A stretch of DNA of 64,000 nucleotides, taken from positions 1,700,016-1,764,015 of the forward strand of contig NC_037590.1 of NCBI RefSeq assembly GCF_003073045.1. The letters run 5' to 3'. This stretch comes from Pomacea canaliculata (taxonomy: Eukaryota; Mollusca; Gastropoda; Architaenioglossa; Ampullariidae). A model generated the notes under the pieces. It had not been told where the DNA came from, searched no databases, and saw only the letters and a list, made by a program, of their open reading frames with translations. The position numbers and the translations under genes are program-made. This document shows, piece by piece, positions 34,775-46,711 of the stretch (its first letter is position 1; every line of letters begins with the position of its first letter).

Positions 34775-35317
34775 CTGAAAAATGACAAGAAAGTGTTAGC
34801 ATGCGGGAAGGAAGGACGCTGGGGTTTGACGAGGGTTTGACGAGGGTTACTTAGGGTTAATATCAGGGTAACGAGGGTTACTTAGGGTTAATATCAGGGT
34901 AACGAGGGTTACTTAGGGTTAATATCAGGGTAACCAGGGTTACTTAGGATCAATATCAGGGTTAGGATTTAAGGCTAAGCAGCATTTAAAGACGAAATGA
35001 AGGTGTGCGCAAGGTGTCGTTCAATCCGTGTGTGTGAGTGGAGCAAGGACAGATCAGTAGCCGTTGTTAATCTTTCTTTTGTGTTTGCTTCATCATCATG
35101 AGAACGTACAGACAAAATAAGTAAGGATGAATAAACAAACAAACGAATGAACTTAATCATACCTGCATCCACTTACCTGTGCTGTTTCTAAAGATGCGAA
35201 TGATGGCACAGGTCTCCAGGATACCGTTGCCAGGGTCAAAGCAGGGTTCGGCAGCAGGAGGCTGTTCCTCACATCGTGAATAGTCCGCCAGGTGGCACTG
35301 AGAGCAGAAGATGCCTC
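34575..35317 (-). CDS. Ly6/uPAR (LU, three-finger) domain protein, probable GPI anchor; 5' exon missing
   Basis: Two minus-strand exons, 35177-35317 and 34575-34774, joined in phase 1 over a 402-bp intron, give a continuous LU domain. Ten cysteines are in the family order: C-S-Q-C, S-R-C, E-P-C, E-T-C in the first exon; R-S-C, S-G-C, R-V-C, E-I-C and the diagnostic D-H-C-N in the second. One N-glycosylation sequon (NST) precedes the intron. The C-terminus ends in a hydrophobic run (LITGAALLALWL) and then RC, which fits a GPI-attachment signal. LU proteins of this layout (quiver/sleepless-like, Ly6) are extracellular, membrane-anchored modulators of channels or receptors; the ligand here is unknown. 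The signal-peptide exon should lie upstream (higher coordinates) and was not located. Confidence 0.8.
34841..34970. repeat. 31-bp minisatellite with TTAGGGTTA cores
   Basis: About four copies of a unit containing GGGTTACTTAGGGTTA and ATCAGGGTAAC. It lies inside the intron of the Ly6-type gene. TTAGGG is the telomere repeat of most animals. Confidence 0.9.
35177..35317 (-). CDS. Ly6-type gene, first half of LU domain
   Basis: 141 nt, phase 1-1, acceptor CTCTGACAG|GA and donor GCACAG|GTAAGT. Encodes GIFCSQCHLADYSRCEEQ through RIFRNSTG. The opening C-x2-C pair and spaced cysteines fit the first finger of a three-finger domain. The preceding exon should supply a signal peptide with a phase-1 donor. 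Confidence 0.75.
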
Positions 35318-38300
35318 CTGTCAGAGGACACAGTCCTGTCATCATTGCAGTGTCACATGTGTTATTATTGCCGTTACACGTGTAAATAAGATTGTAGGTA
35401 TGAGGACACAGACCTCACACACAGCAAGGACACATTGTGTCATCTTTGTCAGTGTTGTGTCACAGTTGTTGTGTCAGTGTTGTGTCATGTCAGGACGTCG
35501 ATTAGATAGCTTTGCGATACATCTGTAGCACCTGGTGATATTGGTAGCAGTTGGTGAGTACTAGTGAAACAGAGACATCTACAGGAGGTTTGTAACACAG
35601 ACACATTAGAGGCTACAAGACCACCGGAGCATCAGACGATCATCAGAGGAACTTTCAGACAGTCTACCTGTGACATTGCCTCAACAAAACATAGATCACT
35701 AGGTATTTTAGTTATGTACAGACAATTCTCATCTGGTTTGGATGTACCCGGTATGGGATAAAGTAGAAGTGCACTACAACTAAGATTTCACTGATGTCAG
35801 GATATTCATGTCAGTACACGGGTTGCCTTGTAACGATGGGGTGGGTCTTGGATCACGTGGAGAGATGGTAAATGGAAGTGTAACTCAAGTCAGGTGGTGT
35901 GACTCACTAGGCCCCAAACACCATCACCTACTACTCCGCTTCACCCCACAGGAGTCAAGTAAGGGACACATGTTGATATTTGTAGCTTCTGTTGTTCCTG
36001 TGGATCCCAACCTACCTTTGTGTGTATTGGTGTGCAGCGGTGTGTAAATAAGCATCTGCGTTATTTTGTTCGCAATATTTTCCTTTTACTGCTTTTTCAA
36101 CCAACAAAACAAGTTTTAAAACGGACATAACAGGGAAAAAATCGTTTAAAAGGAAAGAAAGAGAAAACAATAATAAAAAGGACTTCAGGGGTTCTCTGAC
36201 CCAAGCTTTATGTAGGAGCAGTCACAATACAGTCTCCTGACTCTCCTCAAACCGGCGTGAGCGGCATTCAGCTGGTGGGCGTGGAGGAGAGGTGTGAGGA
36301 AAACGAAACAGGGTTATGCGCATGACTGACGACGTGAGTCAAGCTCAGAAAAAAAAAATCCTCATTAACAGCCCTCGCACGCCTGCCCTGAAAGGTCGTA
36401 GGTCACTGGAAACGTGACCCCGCAAGTAGCGGCGCATACGTCGCCAGAAGTCTGACGAGATCGATGAGTGCCGATACCACAAAGGGTGTGTCTGTCGCCG
36501 CCAGAATCTTTTGAGAGGCGGCGGGAGTCAAGGTAGTTCTTCTTTTCCAAATCAGTTGTGGTATGACATCGCCTGCTGCTTGTTCAAATACAGGTGTGAT
36601 TAAACTTTTATGTTGTACAGGTGTGATTAGACTTTCAGTGATGTCAATAGAGCTGTCACAATCCACGTCTCTTGACTTCCCAGGTAAACTACTCAATTAC
36701 TCAGTCTTCTTTGTGACCACTCAGCTGTGAATCCACCTGTTCGTCACGCTGAAAGATCAAGTTAATTTAATTATAATAATGTCGATATAAGCAAGAGAAT
36801 AATTTAGACTTTCTGAATATGGCGTCTGTCAACATGGCGACAGGTATTAGACATGGTGGGTGTAACTGTTTATTACATGTCGAGTTAAGGTGGAGAAACA
36901 CTAAATGTTGTATTTGTAGCAATATTGTGCAGTGGACTGGCACATGGTCTAATCACACCAGTCTTACAGCAGGAGGGTCTTTGTCGGCTTAGTTACGCCT
37001 CAGTGACGTCAGGACGTCAGTGTGTCGGGGTCGTTGTCGGACAGGTCACGCAACCTACCCGAACACCAGGATCCTATCCAGATGTACACTGACCTTAACC
37101 ACCTTCCCCCAGCCTCTCGGGTGGTAGTTTAGATGTCTGGAAGCCTCGGGGAGCCGCACTTGCGGTCCAAACCCTAGACTAGAAAATGTTTGCTGGTCTC
37201 TGTACCCTGAGCATGTGGGGTGAGCTCTGCTTACCTACTACCTACTACTCGTACACTCTGTCAAAGCAAGTAGGTCTACACCTCGTACACAACCTGGTTC
37301 TCAATTAACGAACTGTCACTAAGCTCCATTAACATGAGAATATCCACGACTGTGAAAACCAGATTTGGTGATCCACCACTCAGCTCATCTTCAAAACCTA
37401 CCGCCCTCTCCTTGAACCGTTACAGGCTAGAAATATCGCATCCATGGAGAACCAGGAGTTTCTGAATCAACACACTTGGGTGTGTCTGGACATTTTTTTC
37501 ATCTGCTTGATTTGTAAAAATCAGACTTCAATCACGTGCACATCAAACTGTATACACGAGTCGTTAAGAGCGCGTGACGAAGCTGCAGAATGCACTTTTA
37601 TGAGGCCACCTGGCGGAGAACAGGGAGGGTGTTTTACAGGAGGTTTGTATTAATCATTTATTTGCCTCCACTTGAGCTTGAAACTGGACAAAAGCTTCAT
37701 TAGCATCATGTTGAGATAACTCGACAGACTCTCGTGTTTCTGGAGCATGTTGACTAGCGACCCCACCGTGACCTCCGTGTGGTTGTAAGGGGGCTGAAGG
37801 CGGGTAGGGGTACATTACAGAAGACAGGCACCATGCTAAGAGACTTTTGAAACTCAACACAGCAGGAGGAGATAACAATTGAAAGAAAACATCAACTTTT
37901 TTCCAAGATGAAAGGACTGAGAGGACTTTTGAAGAAAATGTTCAGCACGGCTTGATATCAAAGTAGCAATCACATGAATGTGATTAATGGCGCTTCATTA
38001 ATTCAGCCTTTTGAGATGGTCACAGGATGAGGTCAAGAACGGATAATAAAAGACTAAGGTACGTTCTTATTTTAACTTTGCTTTTTGGAAAAAATTGATT
38101 TTAATGTTTAAAAGTACTTTTATCTTCCTGCTGAGAAACAAGAATAGCAAAATCAATTCTATTAAAAAAAAACTCGTTGAATTAATTGACCGAACTGTCT
38201 ATCTCCTCGTTTTTAACGGCTCCGAGCGGCTTTCAGGTGATGGGTTACAGGGTACAGGGTACAGGGTAGGCTATACTGAATACTGCAAGTATGTCCTAGC

Positions 38301-39519
38301 AACTGTAGGTGACTGGGATGAGTCACAACGGCCTGCTGCTCACCTGAGGTCGGGTACACACACAGTCCTAAACCTCAGCCTTGAGTGAAAATAAAGCTGA
38401 CACACGTCTTCATGCAAAGCCTCGTTCCTCACCTGCTTTCATTGCAATGGCGGCTCCCATTGAGCAGCAGCAGTGGGAAAAGTTTGTATTAGCAGCGGGT
38501 TGGGCTACACGGGGTGGATTGTTTACTCGTCAAATCTCAGACTAGTAACAAGAATAAAGTTTCACCACGAACTTGTATGACTGGACTGTTTGCAGACGAT
38601 TTTTTCCCAGTTAACTACTAAAACGAGGCAGTGTGTAGAAAGCTTCCGGTTTTAGACACATTCTTTGTTTAGGCTCGCCGAGACTAACAGCGGAGAACAT
38701 TAGAGTCAAAGCGTTAGTCTCGGCAGACAGCCGTCCACCCACACACGGCCTTGGTTGCATGTATGAGCGACGAGGCGAGCACAGTGGACATTATGGGATG
38801 CGAACCTATGTAAAGTGTAAACAGATCACCACAGAGCCACTAACAAAAGATGACCAATCCCTGGATGATGAATTTTTACATTTGCCAAAATTTCACGGCA
38901 AAAATTCCACTGAATATATTATGCCCATCCCCTCCCCCTCCCTGTCTTACCCTCCCCAGCGCTCTGTAAGGTCAGGTACCCGTTCCCACCAGCTGGGTCA
39001 CACGGGTATCAAACACTTTCACCCTCGGCTTAGACACCAGAGCTTTAACCTCTCCATTATCCCCTTCCCCCGAAATTTGAGAGGAAAGCTGCACTCAAGA
39101 CGATGCTACAACCCTCGCACAACGCATTGAAATGTCTGACGACGACGTGAGTGGAACATGGAGAAGGTGACAAACAAGTGGAGGTGTGGGTGGATGTGTG
39201 GGTGCGAGTGACCATGAAGTTCTTAAGGTGTGGTTTCGAGCACCTTGGTGTACGTGTGGGTGTGATGCAAACTACTCCTCGCTTGCTTACAGGAGTTCTG
39301 CAAACAGACTTGTCTATGGATATTGTGAACTGTGTGAACGTGTGAACTACTGTCACAACTTGAGAGATGACACTTGTGTAGAGCAGATATCTGTATACAC
39401 ATCTCTGTATTGAGGTAGGACCTTCCGATTATTCACACCCAGAAATCCACTCACCCAACCTCACAGACAGAGAGTACCCGGAGGAAACCTAACCGACAAC
39501 ATGCGTTTGTTCGAAGACG
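35318..39519. other. Non-genic stretch
   Basis: Should contain the signal-peptide exon of the Ly6-type gene, but no exon with a convincing hydrophobic core and phase-1 donor was found. A good minus-strand donor (AAAGCAG|GTGAGG) near 38433 follows only nine codons from an ATG. No other feature supported. Confidence 0.4.
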
Positions 39520-39703
39520 AAACACTCAACAGTCTCTGTTGTACATAAACACGTTTATCACATGTAAACACTCAACAGTGTCTGTTTTACCTAAACACGT
39601 TTATCACCTGTAAACACTCAACAGTCCCTGTTGTACATAAACACGTTTATCACATGTAAACACTCAACAGTGTCTGTTTTACTTAAACACCTTTATCACC
39701 TTG
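39520..39703. repeat. 46-bp minisatellite
   Basis: Four copies, starting at about 39520, 39566, 39612 and 39658, of a unit containing AAACACTCAACAGT and AACACGTTTATCAC. Alternate copies resemble each other more (GTTGTACAT versus TTTTACYT), suggesting a two-unit higher order. Confidence 0.9.
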
Positions 39704-40530
39704 GTCCCTTGTAAGCAAGGCTGTAAAACAAATATTAATAAATTGTTTACCAAGAGTTAATTACATCTCTCGCAAACAAGTAACACTTGTAAACACATGT
39801 TAGCACGTTGTGTATACATGTTTATCACAGTAATCGCAGGCTTTCCCTGTGTAAACACACAATTATTATGTGTAAACATCTGTGTTTTGGCCTTGACTAA
39901 CATGAGCATGTGTTTAGCACATATCGTGTAGTGTCCACCCAGGAGAGCTCAATACTGGATTAGTATTCATCTCACCTCCCAGCACTGAGAGGCTGTTACA
40001 GCCACCAGATGGAGCTCTTAGCGCTGGAAGTAGTAAAAAGTCGAATAAGTTTAACGGTCGGTTTTTTACACCTTTTAAAATTGTAATGAGTCTCGCTGCG
40101 GTGCTACCCTGCTCACCCTGCTCACCCTGCTCACCCTACTCATCCTACTCATTACCTGGCTGTGTGTCAATCCATGTTCTGTAACAAAGTTATTTCTGTT
40201 TATTGTTATTTGGTTTTTCTTCTTTCATTAGTTTTGATTGCGAGAAAGTTTTGACAAGGATGAAGACAAAAATAATTTGAAAGGTTTGTCCGCCATGATA
40301 GTCTTGAAGATATAGTTTTTCGAAACATGAAATAGCTGGCACCGACACAGAACATCTATTTCACATCTCTGTCACACAGATAATGTTTACATCACGTGTA
40401 AGGATAATGTAAGTAGGTTTCGTTGTTTGTATTGTTAATTTAAAGGAAATACAAATTTATTTTCCTAGACAGACCTTGAGCGGAGAGAAGAGCGTTTGTG
40501 ACATGGAAGTAGAGAAGCACACAGTGATGA
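39704..40530. other. Non-genic stretch
   Basis: AT-rich DNA with a short (CTGCTCACC)n tract near 40105-40145. No exon seen. Confidence 0.5.
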
Positions 40531-40838
40531 ACAGCAACACTAACACACAGATAAACAGCTCTAGTAACATGATGAACAGCAACACCAATACAGATAAACA
40601 GCTCTACTAACACAGTGATGAACAGCAACACTAACACACAGATAAACAGCTCGAGTAACATGATGAACAGCAACACTAACACACAGATAAACAGCAACAC
40701 TAACACAGAGATGAACAGCAACAATAACACACAGATAAACAGCTCTAGTAACATGATGAACAACAACACTAACACACAGATGAACAGCAACACTAACACA
40801 GAGATAAACAGCTCCACTAACACAGTGATGAACAGCAT
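40531..40838. repeat. Minisatellite, AACAGCAACACTAACACAC-type units
   Basis: Imperfect units of about 18-45 bp combining AACAGCAACACTAAC, ACACAGATAAACAGC and TCTAGTAACATGATG. The plus-strand frame is Asn/Ser/Thr-rich and open, but there are no flanking splice sites or other coding evidence. Confidence 0.85.
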
Positions 40839-41881
40839 TTACTGGAGGCCTGTAGAAAGAAAACTTACTAGTCCAACAGATGACTACCAATTTCTCAGGA
40901 CAAGTAAGAAGGGACCAAAGGAAAAAGTGGGGATGTGTCCTCAACCGCTTCCACTTTAGTGCTCGTGTCTTTAACTTTCATCTTTGTCTCATCGTTGATT
41001 GGTTTGTTTTTTGTTGTTGATTTTTTGTTGCTTTTTTTTTTTTTGCTACAAATGTCCAGCGCAGACTCCAGAGGAAAAAGTTAATGAATTTTTTTCTTTA
41101 TACAAAGTTCCTTTCAACTTCTGCATTACAACTTTTGTCTTTCTTTTATTCTTTTTGTAAGAAACTTTACAGCTTTTCAAATTTGACTGCCCTTCCCCGA
41201 AGACTGCAGCAGACAAGTGAGCTTCTGTAAGGCTCAAGCTGAGCCCAAGACTCGGTTTAGGGGACACAACCGACAGGCGGAGTTGCTGCCGAGACTCAAT
41301 GCAATTGTCACAGTTTTTTTTTCCTCCGAGACATAATTCCCCGTGATGCACTCACCTCCACTTTTCTTATGTTTTCTGTCACTTAGCATGCACGTGAGCT
41401 TCGGAGACAAAAAAGTAAAGGTGCAAGGGCATGGCAGGGGCTGCACTGGGGATAAAGCTCACTAAAGAGTTGTCTTCTCTTGCCACGGGCATCAGGCTCA
41501 ACTTTGAACCCTGAGTAATTGGGATCCTTCTTTTTGTTTGCTCGTTCGAGCGCGTGTGTGTGTGAGAGAGAGAGAGGCGAGGTAGAAAGTTAGAGAGAGT
41601 TGAAAACAAAATCCTAGATTCAAGTACCATCCATATCTGATTACATTAAAAATAACATAATGAGAATTACAAGATGTTGTGTAGTTGTCCCACTACTATT
41701 GTCTGTCATTCCTGTCAAATATTATTTCCCATGTGAAGGCTGCCTTGTCTATCATCATGACGTATCGTGTCACGTGTTCTACCTGCAGGCGCTTCCAGAA
41801 GCTTGACAATGCTGGTACCATCAAATTCTGTTTTAAATGAATTCCGGCTACATTCTAAATGCTACAATGTAAGAAAAAATA

Positions 41882-41944
41882 TATTTCCGCTAGGTCTTGA
41901 AACCAGGACCTTCTGGGTGTTAGTCGGGTGTGAAAACAACTACT
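41882..41944 (-). pseudogene. tRNA-Val-derived pseudogene
   Basis: Minus-strand sequence aligns along most of its length with the tRNA-Val(AAC) gene at 62231-62303. Conserved blocks include CTAACAC (anticodon loop), AGAAGGTCCTGG and the AGCGGAAA 3' acceptor half. The 5' half is heavily mutated and the T-loop reads GGTTTCAAGAC instead of GGTTCGANNC, so it cannot fold as a functional tRNA. Confidence 0.7.
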
Positions 41945-43978
41945 CTTCATATAAATTTATATTTTTAGACTTAATTTCGTACAAACAAAATAAACAACCC
42001 TTCGGTGTTGATAAATTACCTGTGTTCAAAGCAGTGTAAGTACATGTGGTTACCAAGCTGCTGTTCACACACACCTACATGACTGTAGGTCTGTACACTA
42101 GCTTCCTACTTCTTTGCGACGGTCAGTCTGTAAGTTTATCCATCCGTCCATCCAATCAAGACACGCGCATGCAGACCTGCCGGCTGTTAGGCCCGAGTTT
42201 CTAGCTGACTGCTTGTAGTAATGCATGCAAATAAGTAGGAGCGTGTTCAATCCCCATGTTCATTGTTTGCAAACTACGAGGGCGTGAGTGAACTGCCAAC
42301 ACACCACGTGACTTCATTTCTACAGCAGCTGCTCCCTCGCCCCTCCCGACTCGCCTTCCGTCTGGGGGGAAGAATGTCAAGCAGTTGGACCACTCCCACA
42401 GTTCCACCCGACAGTGAAACAGTACCCGATGTACCCCATCTTTAAGACGAGGGTTGAGGTGTACATTCTTGCACACGGTAAAGCACTTACACTCACTCGT
42501 TATAATCAAGGAGACCTCACCCTTACTAACGACTGTGCAAGCGAAATGAACACAGAAAATAAAGAAACTTCCAGAATGTTTACATCAGTAAATGTCCCCC
42601 TCTTCTGTCAAACAAACAGCTGAAGACATTATTAAAAACAAAAAGGGAGGAGACAAGAGTAATTAAAAAACATTTTACTCCATTTGCATGCACTCATACT
42701 TTACTTTTGTAGCCAAACATATTTGAAATGGTCCAGGTAGCATTTTCTTACAGGTGAGAATAAAATGTCGGCATTCATAACACACTGACTTCTCGTAATG
42801 TTTCTATGAATGTCATGCCAAAGAGCTGGACACTGGTCAAACAACTACGTGAAAACAATTAAACACTTAGAAATTTGAGAAAATTGAAACAATAGATAAA
42901 AACTCAGTATTTGGAGCAAAGTCAGAAAAAGAACAAAAGTCTTACCATGGCAAAATTGTCTGAAGAAAAAGAAGACGACGAAGATGCTATTCCACAGCTG
43001 AAATTTCATTTTGTTTCCGTTTTGCAGCTTCAGCTCAGTAAGAAGTCAGGAGGATGCTAGAGGATGTACAAGACACTCATATTTACCCAGATAACAAGTC
43101 TGGCAGCACACACAATTCTGATGTTGCACGTTTACACGAGGGACACCGGCAAAGACACATCTCAGTCTTCGGATGTCAGCTGGGTCAAAGTTCAGACTGG
43201 TTTCCACGATCTTGTGACACAATGAGAACACCTCCCGTCCTCAGCACAGTCCTGAGAGAACAGAAAGAAGGTGGCGGCCGTCAGTTGGCTGGTTGCACTC
43301 CTTGCCTCGGGACACGGACACCATTTTTATGGTTGCTCAGAATCCTCCTCCTTCACAGTCCCTTCTTCACAGTCCCTCCTTCACTGTCCCTCCTTCACAG
43401 TCCCTCCTTCACTGACACCAGCGTCACAGCCAGGAACTCGGTTCTCTGCGCATCTGTCTGTCTTCTATTCTATTCTGTACTTTAATTCGACGACCAATTC
43501 GGCTTCTGTTAAAGTGAAAAGGATTTTTATTCCCTGTAATTTCTCGCCTAAGTTTTTTTTATAATTGACTGAGCTATTGAAGAAACAACTTAACACGCGG
43601 GGATGAATTTATGAACTCTTAATGAGCAGACTTCAACGGAGAACTGCTCCTTTCTCGAAAAAATAATATTCGGAAATTTGAAGAATCGCAATTGGTGTGT
43701 ACCTATGAAAAAAAGAGTATCAGCTGTTTAGAAATGAGCTGTCCATCATTAATTGCAGAAGAACTAGTATCTGTGGCTTCAGCTCGTTGTTTTCTGCCGC
43801 GCGCCAAGCGCACCACGCGCACCACCAGTCGCTGGCCCCACCTCACAAATCCAATTTAATTGTCTCTAACAGACAACTGCTCCCGTCCACCCAGTCGATG
43901 ATGTGGGCACAGCTCGAGTCCATTTCTCCGTTTGGAGAACGTCAGCAGTAATGATGTTATCTCGAGCGTTGTAAAAAA

Positions 43979-44032
43979 TCACGTGACCTCGCGTCCCCTT
44001 CCCTTCGTCACGTGACTCTTACGCGCATGCGT
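43979..44032. promoter_or_regulatory. Clustered CACGTG E-boxes and NRF1-like site
   Basis: TCACGTGA at 43979-43986, GTCACGTGAC at 44007-44016 (the CLEAR/USF-type E-box) and ACGCGCATGCGT at 44021-44032 (one base off the NRF1 consensus) fall within 54 bp. The preceding 200 bp is CpG-rich (CGCGCGCC, CACGCGCACC). No gene start was found next to it, so it is a candidate promoter or enhancer only. Confidence 0.35.
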
Positions 44033-46494
44033 AGAGCAGCTTCTCGAAGAAAAAAAAAAACAAAAGCAATGTGAAGACAAGTAAAGAAGCAGCTACGTGA
44101 AAAGATGTATTTGATACATAAGTGGCTCTGCAAACACAAACATCTCTATCTTCATCTTTATTTCATGTTTTGATATTTTCTAAAACAAACAAACAAGCAC
44201 ACGTTCATCCCGCACATGCGCACACATTGACTCTCATTCTTAATTCTAAACATCCTTTGGAATCTTCAGTTGCCTGGCTCCCTACCCGATTCCCTTGATC
44301 CCTCAGAATGTTTGTGATCGATGTGGAACACTTTGCAATTCCTGTGAAATCATACCCGCCTAACGACGTTTGCAGCCAGCGGGTGGCCAGCAGCCCGGCC
44401 TCACCGCCATCAGTGAAAGTGAGACGAGGTTACCACACAAAAACAAATAAACTTCCTCCTTCGTGAGCCTACTGACGGTTACACCTCACACACCTCACAC
44501 CAGTGCAGAATGAGTTCTCTCACCCCTCACCACCCGTTTTTATTTTGTTTAATTTTTTTAATTATTTTTTTTAATTCACTCAGTTTTCTTCTTATATGAG
44601 GTTATTAAAGTAGATAGAAAAGAAATTATTTAAAAATAGTGAAATTTGGTTTCTGGTCTGAGTAGCAAGTCGTTTCTCGGCCTGGCATAATGTGGTTTGT
44701 CTGGTTCTTCTCTCTGAATTTTAATCGATTCGCTATTTGCAGACTGAGTGGTGGAATTTCTCCAGAATTGAGAAAGACAGAGAGCCGCTAGGGCAGGGAG
44801 GGTATGAGCACTGATGTAGTTATGACAAGCGACCTGAAAGCAATTATACGGGGAGACAGAGAGGCATGTACACTCCATGGAGCTGTTCTAGAATCCAGTG
44901 TTCATCCCTTCTAATGACTGCTCCCTTCCTCCAGTCCAACTTCTAATGGAAACTCCCTTCAGTCGCATCTCTTTACCTCTCACTGGCACCGGTCCCTGGG
45001 GATGTGGGGATACTGTAGGGCCGACATCCCTGTGCACACCTAGGACATAAACCACATTACCCTTAAGGTAATTTCACTACAACAGGATATTCCCAAAGAG
45101 GACATTTTTGCGGAGAACGATTTGTAAGCTCATAGATAAGACTGGACACTGAGCATCCCACTTTTGTCCGGTTTTCTATGAGGCACAGATGGAGCCAGTG
45201 TGTAGAAGGCATTTTTATTTGGACAAATCCATGAAAATATGTTGACTTCCTCTTCACATGACGCAAGCTCCCTTGTCATCAAGATGAAAATAACAAGTTT
45301 CTCTGTTTCTTTTACTTTGCCGCCTGTTCTATAAATGAATGTATCAAATGTGTGTGTGTGTGTTTGCACGTCTGTACACATGCGTATTTCTTCACTCATT
45401 ATGCTTACCTGAGCATCCGTGTCCATGCGTCCGCTCGTTTGCTTATTTGATTCTTTTATCCATGTGACTTAGAGTCAGTAAGTAAATAAGTCCAAATGCA
45501 CGATGTGTGTGTGGAGAGAGAGAGAGCTCTGAGGTTGCTAAGAATATTTACATTTGACAACAATTTTTATAGAAGGTAATGACACACCAAGATAAGACAT
45601 AAAAATAGCCAAAGGGACGATAAAGTGGACATAAAAGAAGTGTCCATAAAATGGACTGCCGACCACAATCTCGGACTGGCAATAATAAGTGTGATGTTTG
45701 GCGGCCTGCCAGCTCGAGTAACTGTCCCTGCATGGCATGGAGGGTGAGCAACAGCATGTCAGACCTTGGTGTAGACAGCCTGACTACATCTTCCCTCACC
45801 ACAAAATTCCATCACAACCCCCCCCCCCTCCCAGCGGACAAAATCACCATCATCATCATCATCATCAATCATCATGATTACTTTTCCAAACTAATTTGCC
45901 CAAAGAGCTTCCAAATACGAAAACTATTTACATGCCAGTTAAAACTAAGCTTACAAGCAAAAAAACAAAATACATCCATACACACATGTATACACTTACA
46001 TCATGTACACACAGCACACCTACAGACTGACCACAGACACAGACACACGAAATGAAGGATTTTGAAATAAGTACATCGTAAGTTAGGACTTCAAGGTGGT
46101 CAAAGAATCCGCGTGGCGGTGGCTGACAAGTAATTGATTCCAAGTTGATGGCTGATAGGCTTGGTAGAAATATTGGAAGCGGGAAGAGCTTGATAGGGGA
46201 AAAAAATCGACCACCTCTAAGTGATATCATGGGTCACGGACATTCAAATCAAAACTCACCTGAGTGGGAAGACTGCAGCACTGAAGAAAACTGTCAGGTG
46301 TCCAATTAATGGACTCCAATTCCTATTGATTCTTCCTACATAGTGTGCCATTTAGTAAGCATTATATATATTCTGACATGTCTCTGACATTCTGGTGAAC
46401 TTGGCTTACACGTAGGCTCCGTGATGCAAGGGAAGCAATCGTCAAATAAGCGTTCCAGATAAACGTCATTATCTCCCTTTAACCACATATGTTC

Positions 46495-46711
46495 TAAGGT
46501 GACCAGACGTTTCTGGGGCGAAAGCTGGACACGTGCCGATGATGGTGTCGTCACCGTCAAAGAACGCCGAAAACAGTGATTTTTAAAGACATCCGGGACA
46601 TTTGATGGACTTGCCAGAAAGCCAGAAAGCGGGACATTGGGCGTCTCGCCCGATGAGCAGGCGGGACACGAAGTCAAAAGCGGATTGTAGGGTGTGTCAC
46701 TGGTCACCTTA
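46495..46711. mobile_element. Short inverted-repeat element (MITE-like)
   Basis: 217 bp bounded by a perfect 12-bp terminal inverted repeat: TAAGGTGACCAG at the left end, CTGGTCACCTTA at the right. The inside has no intact coding sequence. A clear target-site duplication was not seen: the left flank ATATGTTC and right flank TGTTACAA share only a partial match. The end sequence GGTGACCAGACGT resembles a hAT-like non-autonomous repeat known from memory. Confidence 0.55.

Larger units (their letters stand above)
40839..46494. other. Non-genic stretch
   Basis: Contains poly-T near 41030-41045, a tRNA-derived pseudogene at 41.9 kb, a 14-bp CCCTCCTTCACAGT repeat near 43358-43425, the GC-rich patch at 43.8-44.0 kb, and an ATC tract near 45845-45880. 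No supported protein-coding exon. Confidence 0.45.

Noticed and set aside
38430..38460. Possible signal-peptide exon for the Ly6-type gene (MGAAIAMKA, donor GTGAGG)
   Set aside because: Nine residues without a hydrophobic core cannot act as a signal peptide, and no in-frame upstream ATG was found.
46336..46707. 123-codon minus-strand ORF
   Set aside because: It overlaps the inverted-repeat element almost completely and shows no protein-family features.
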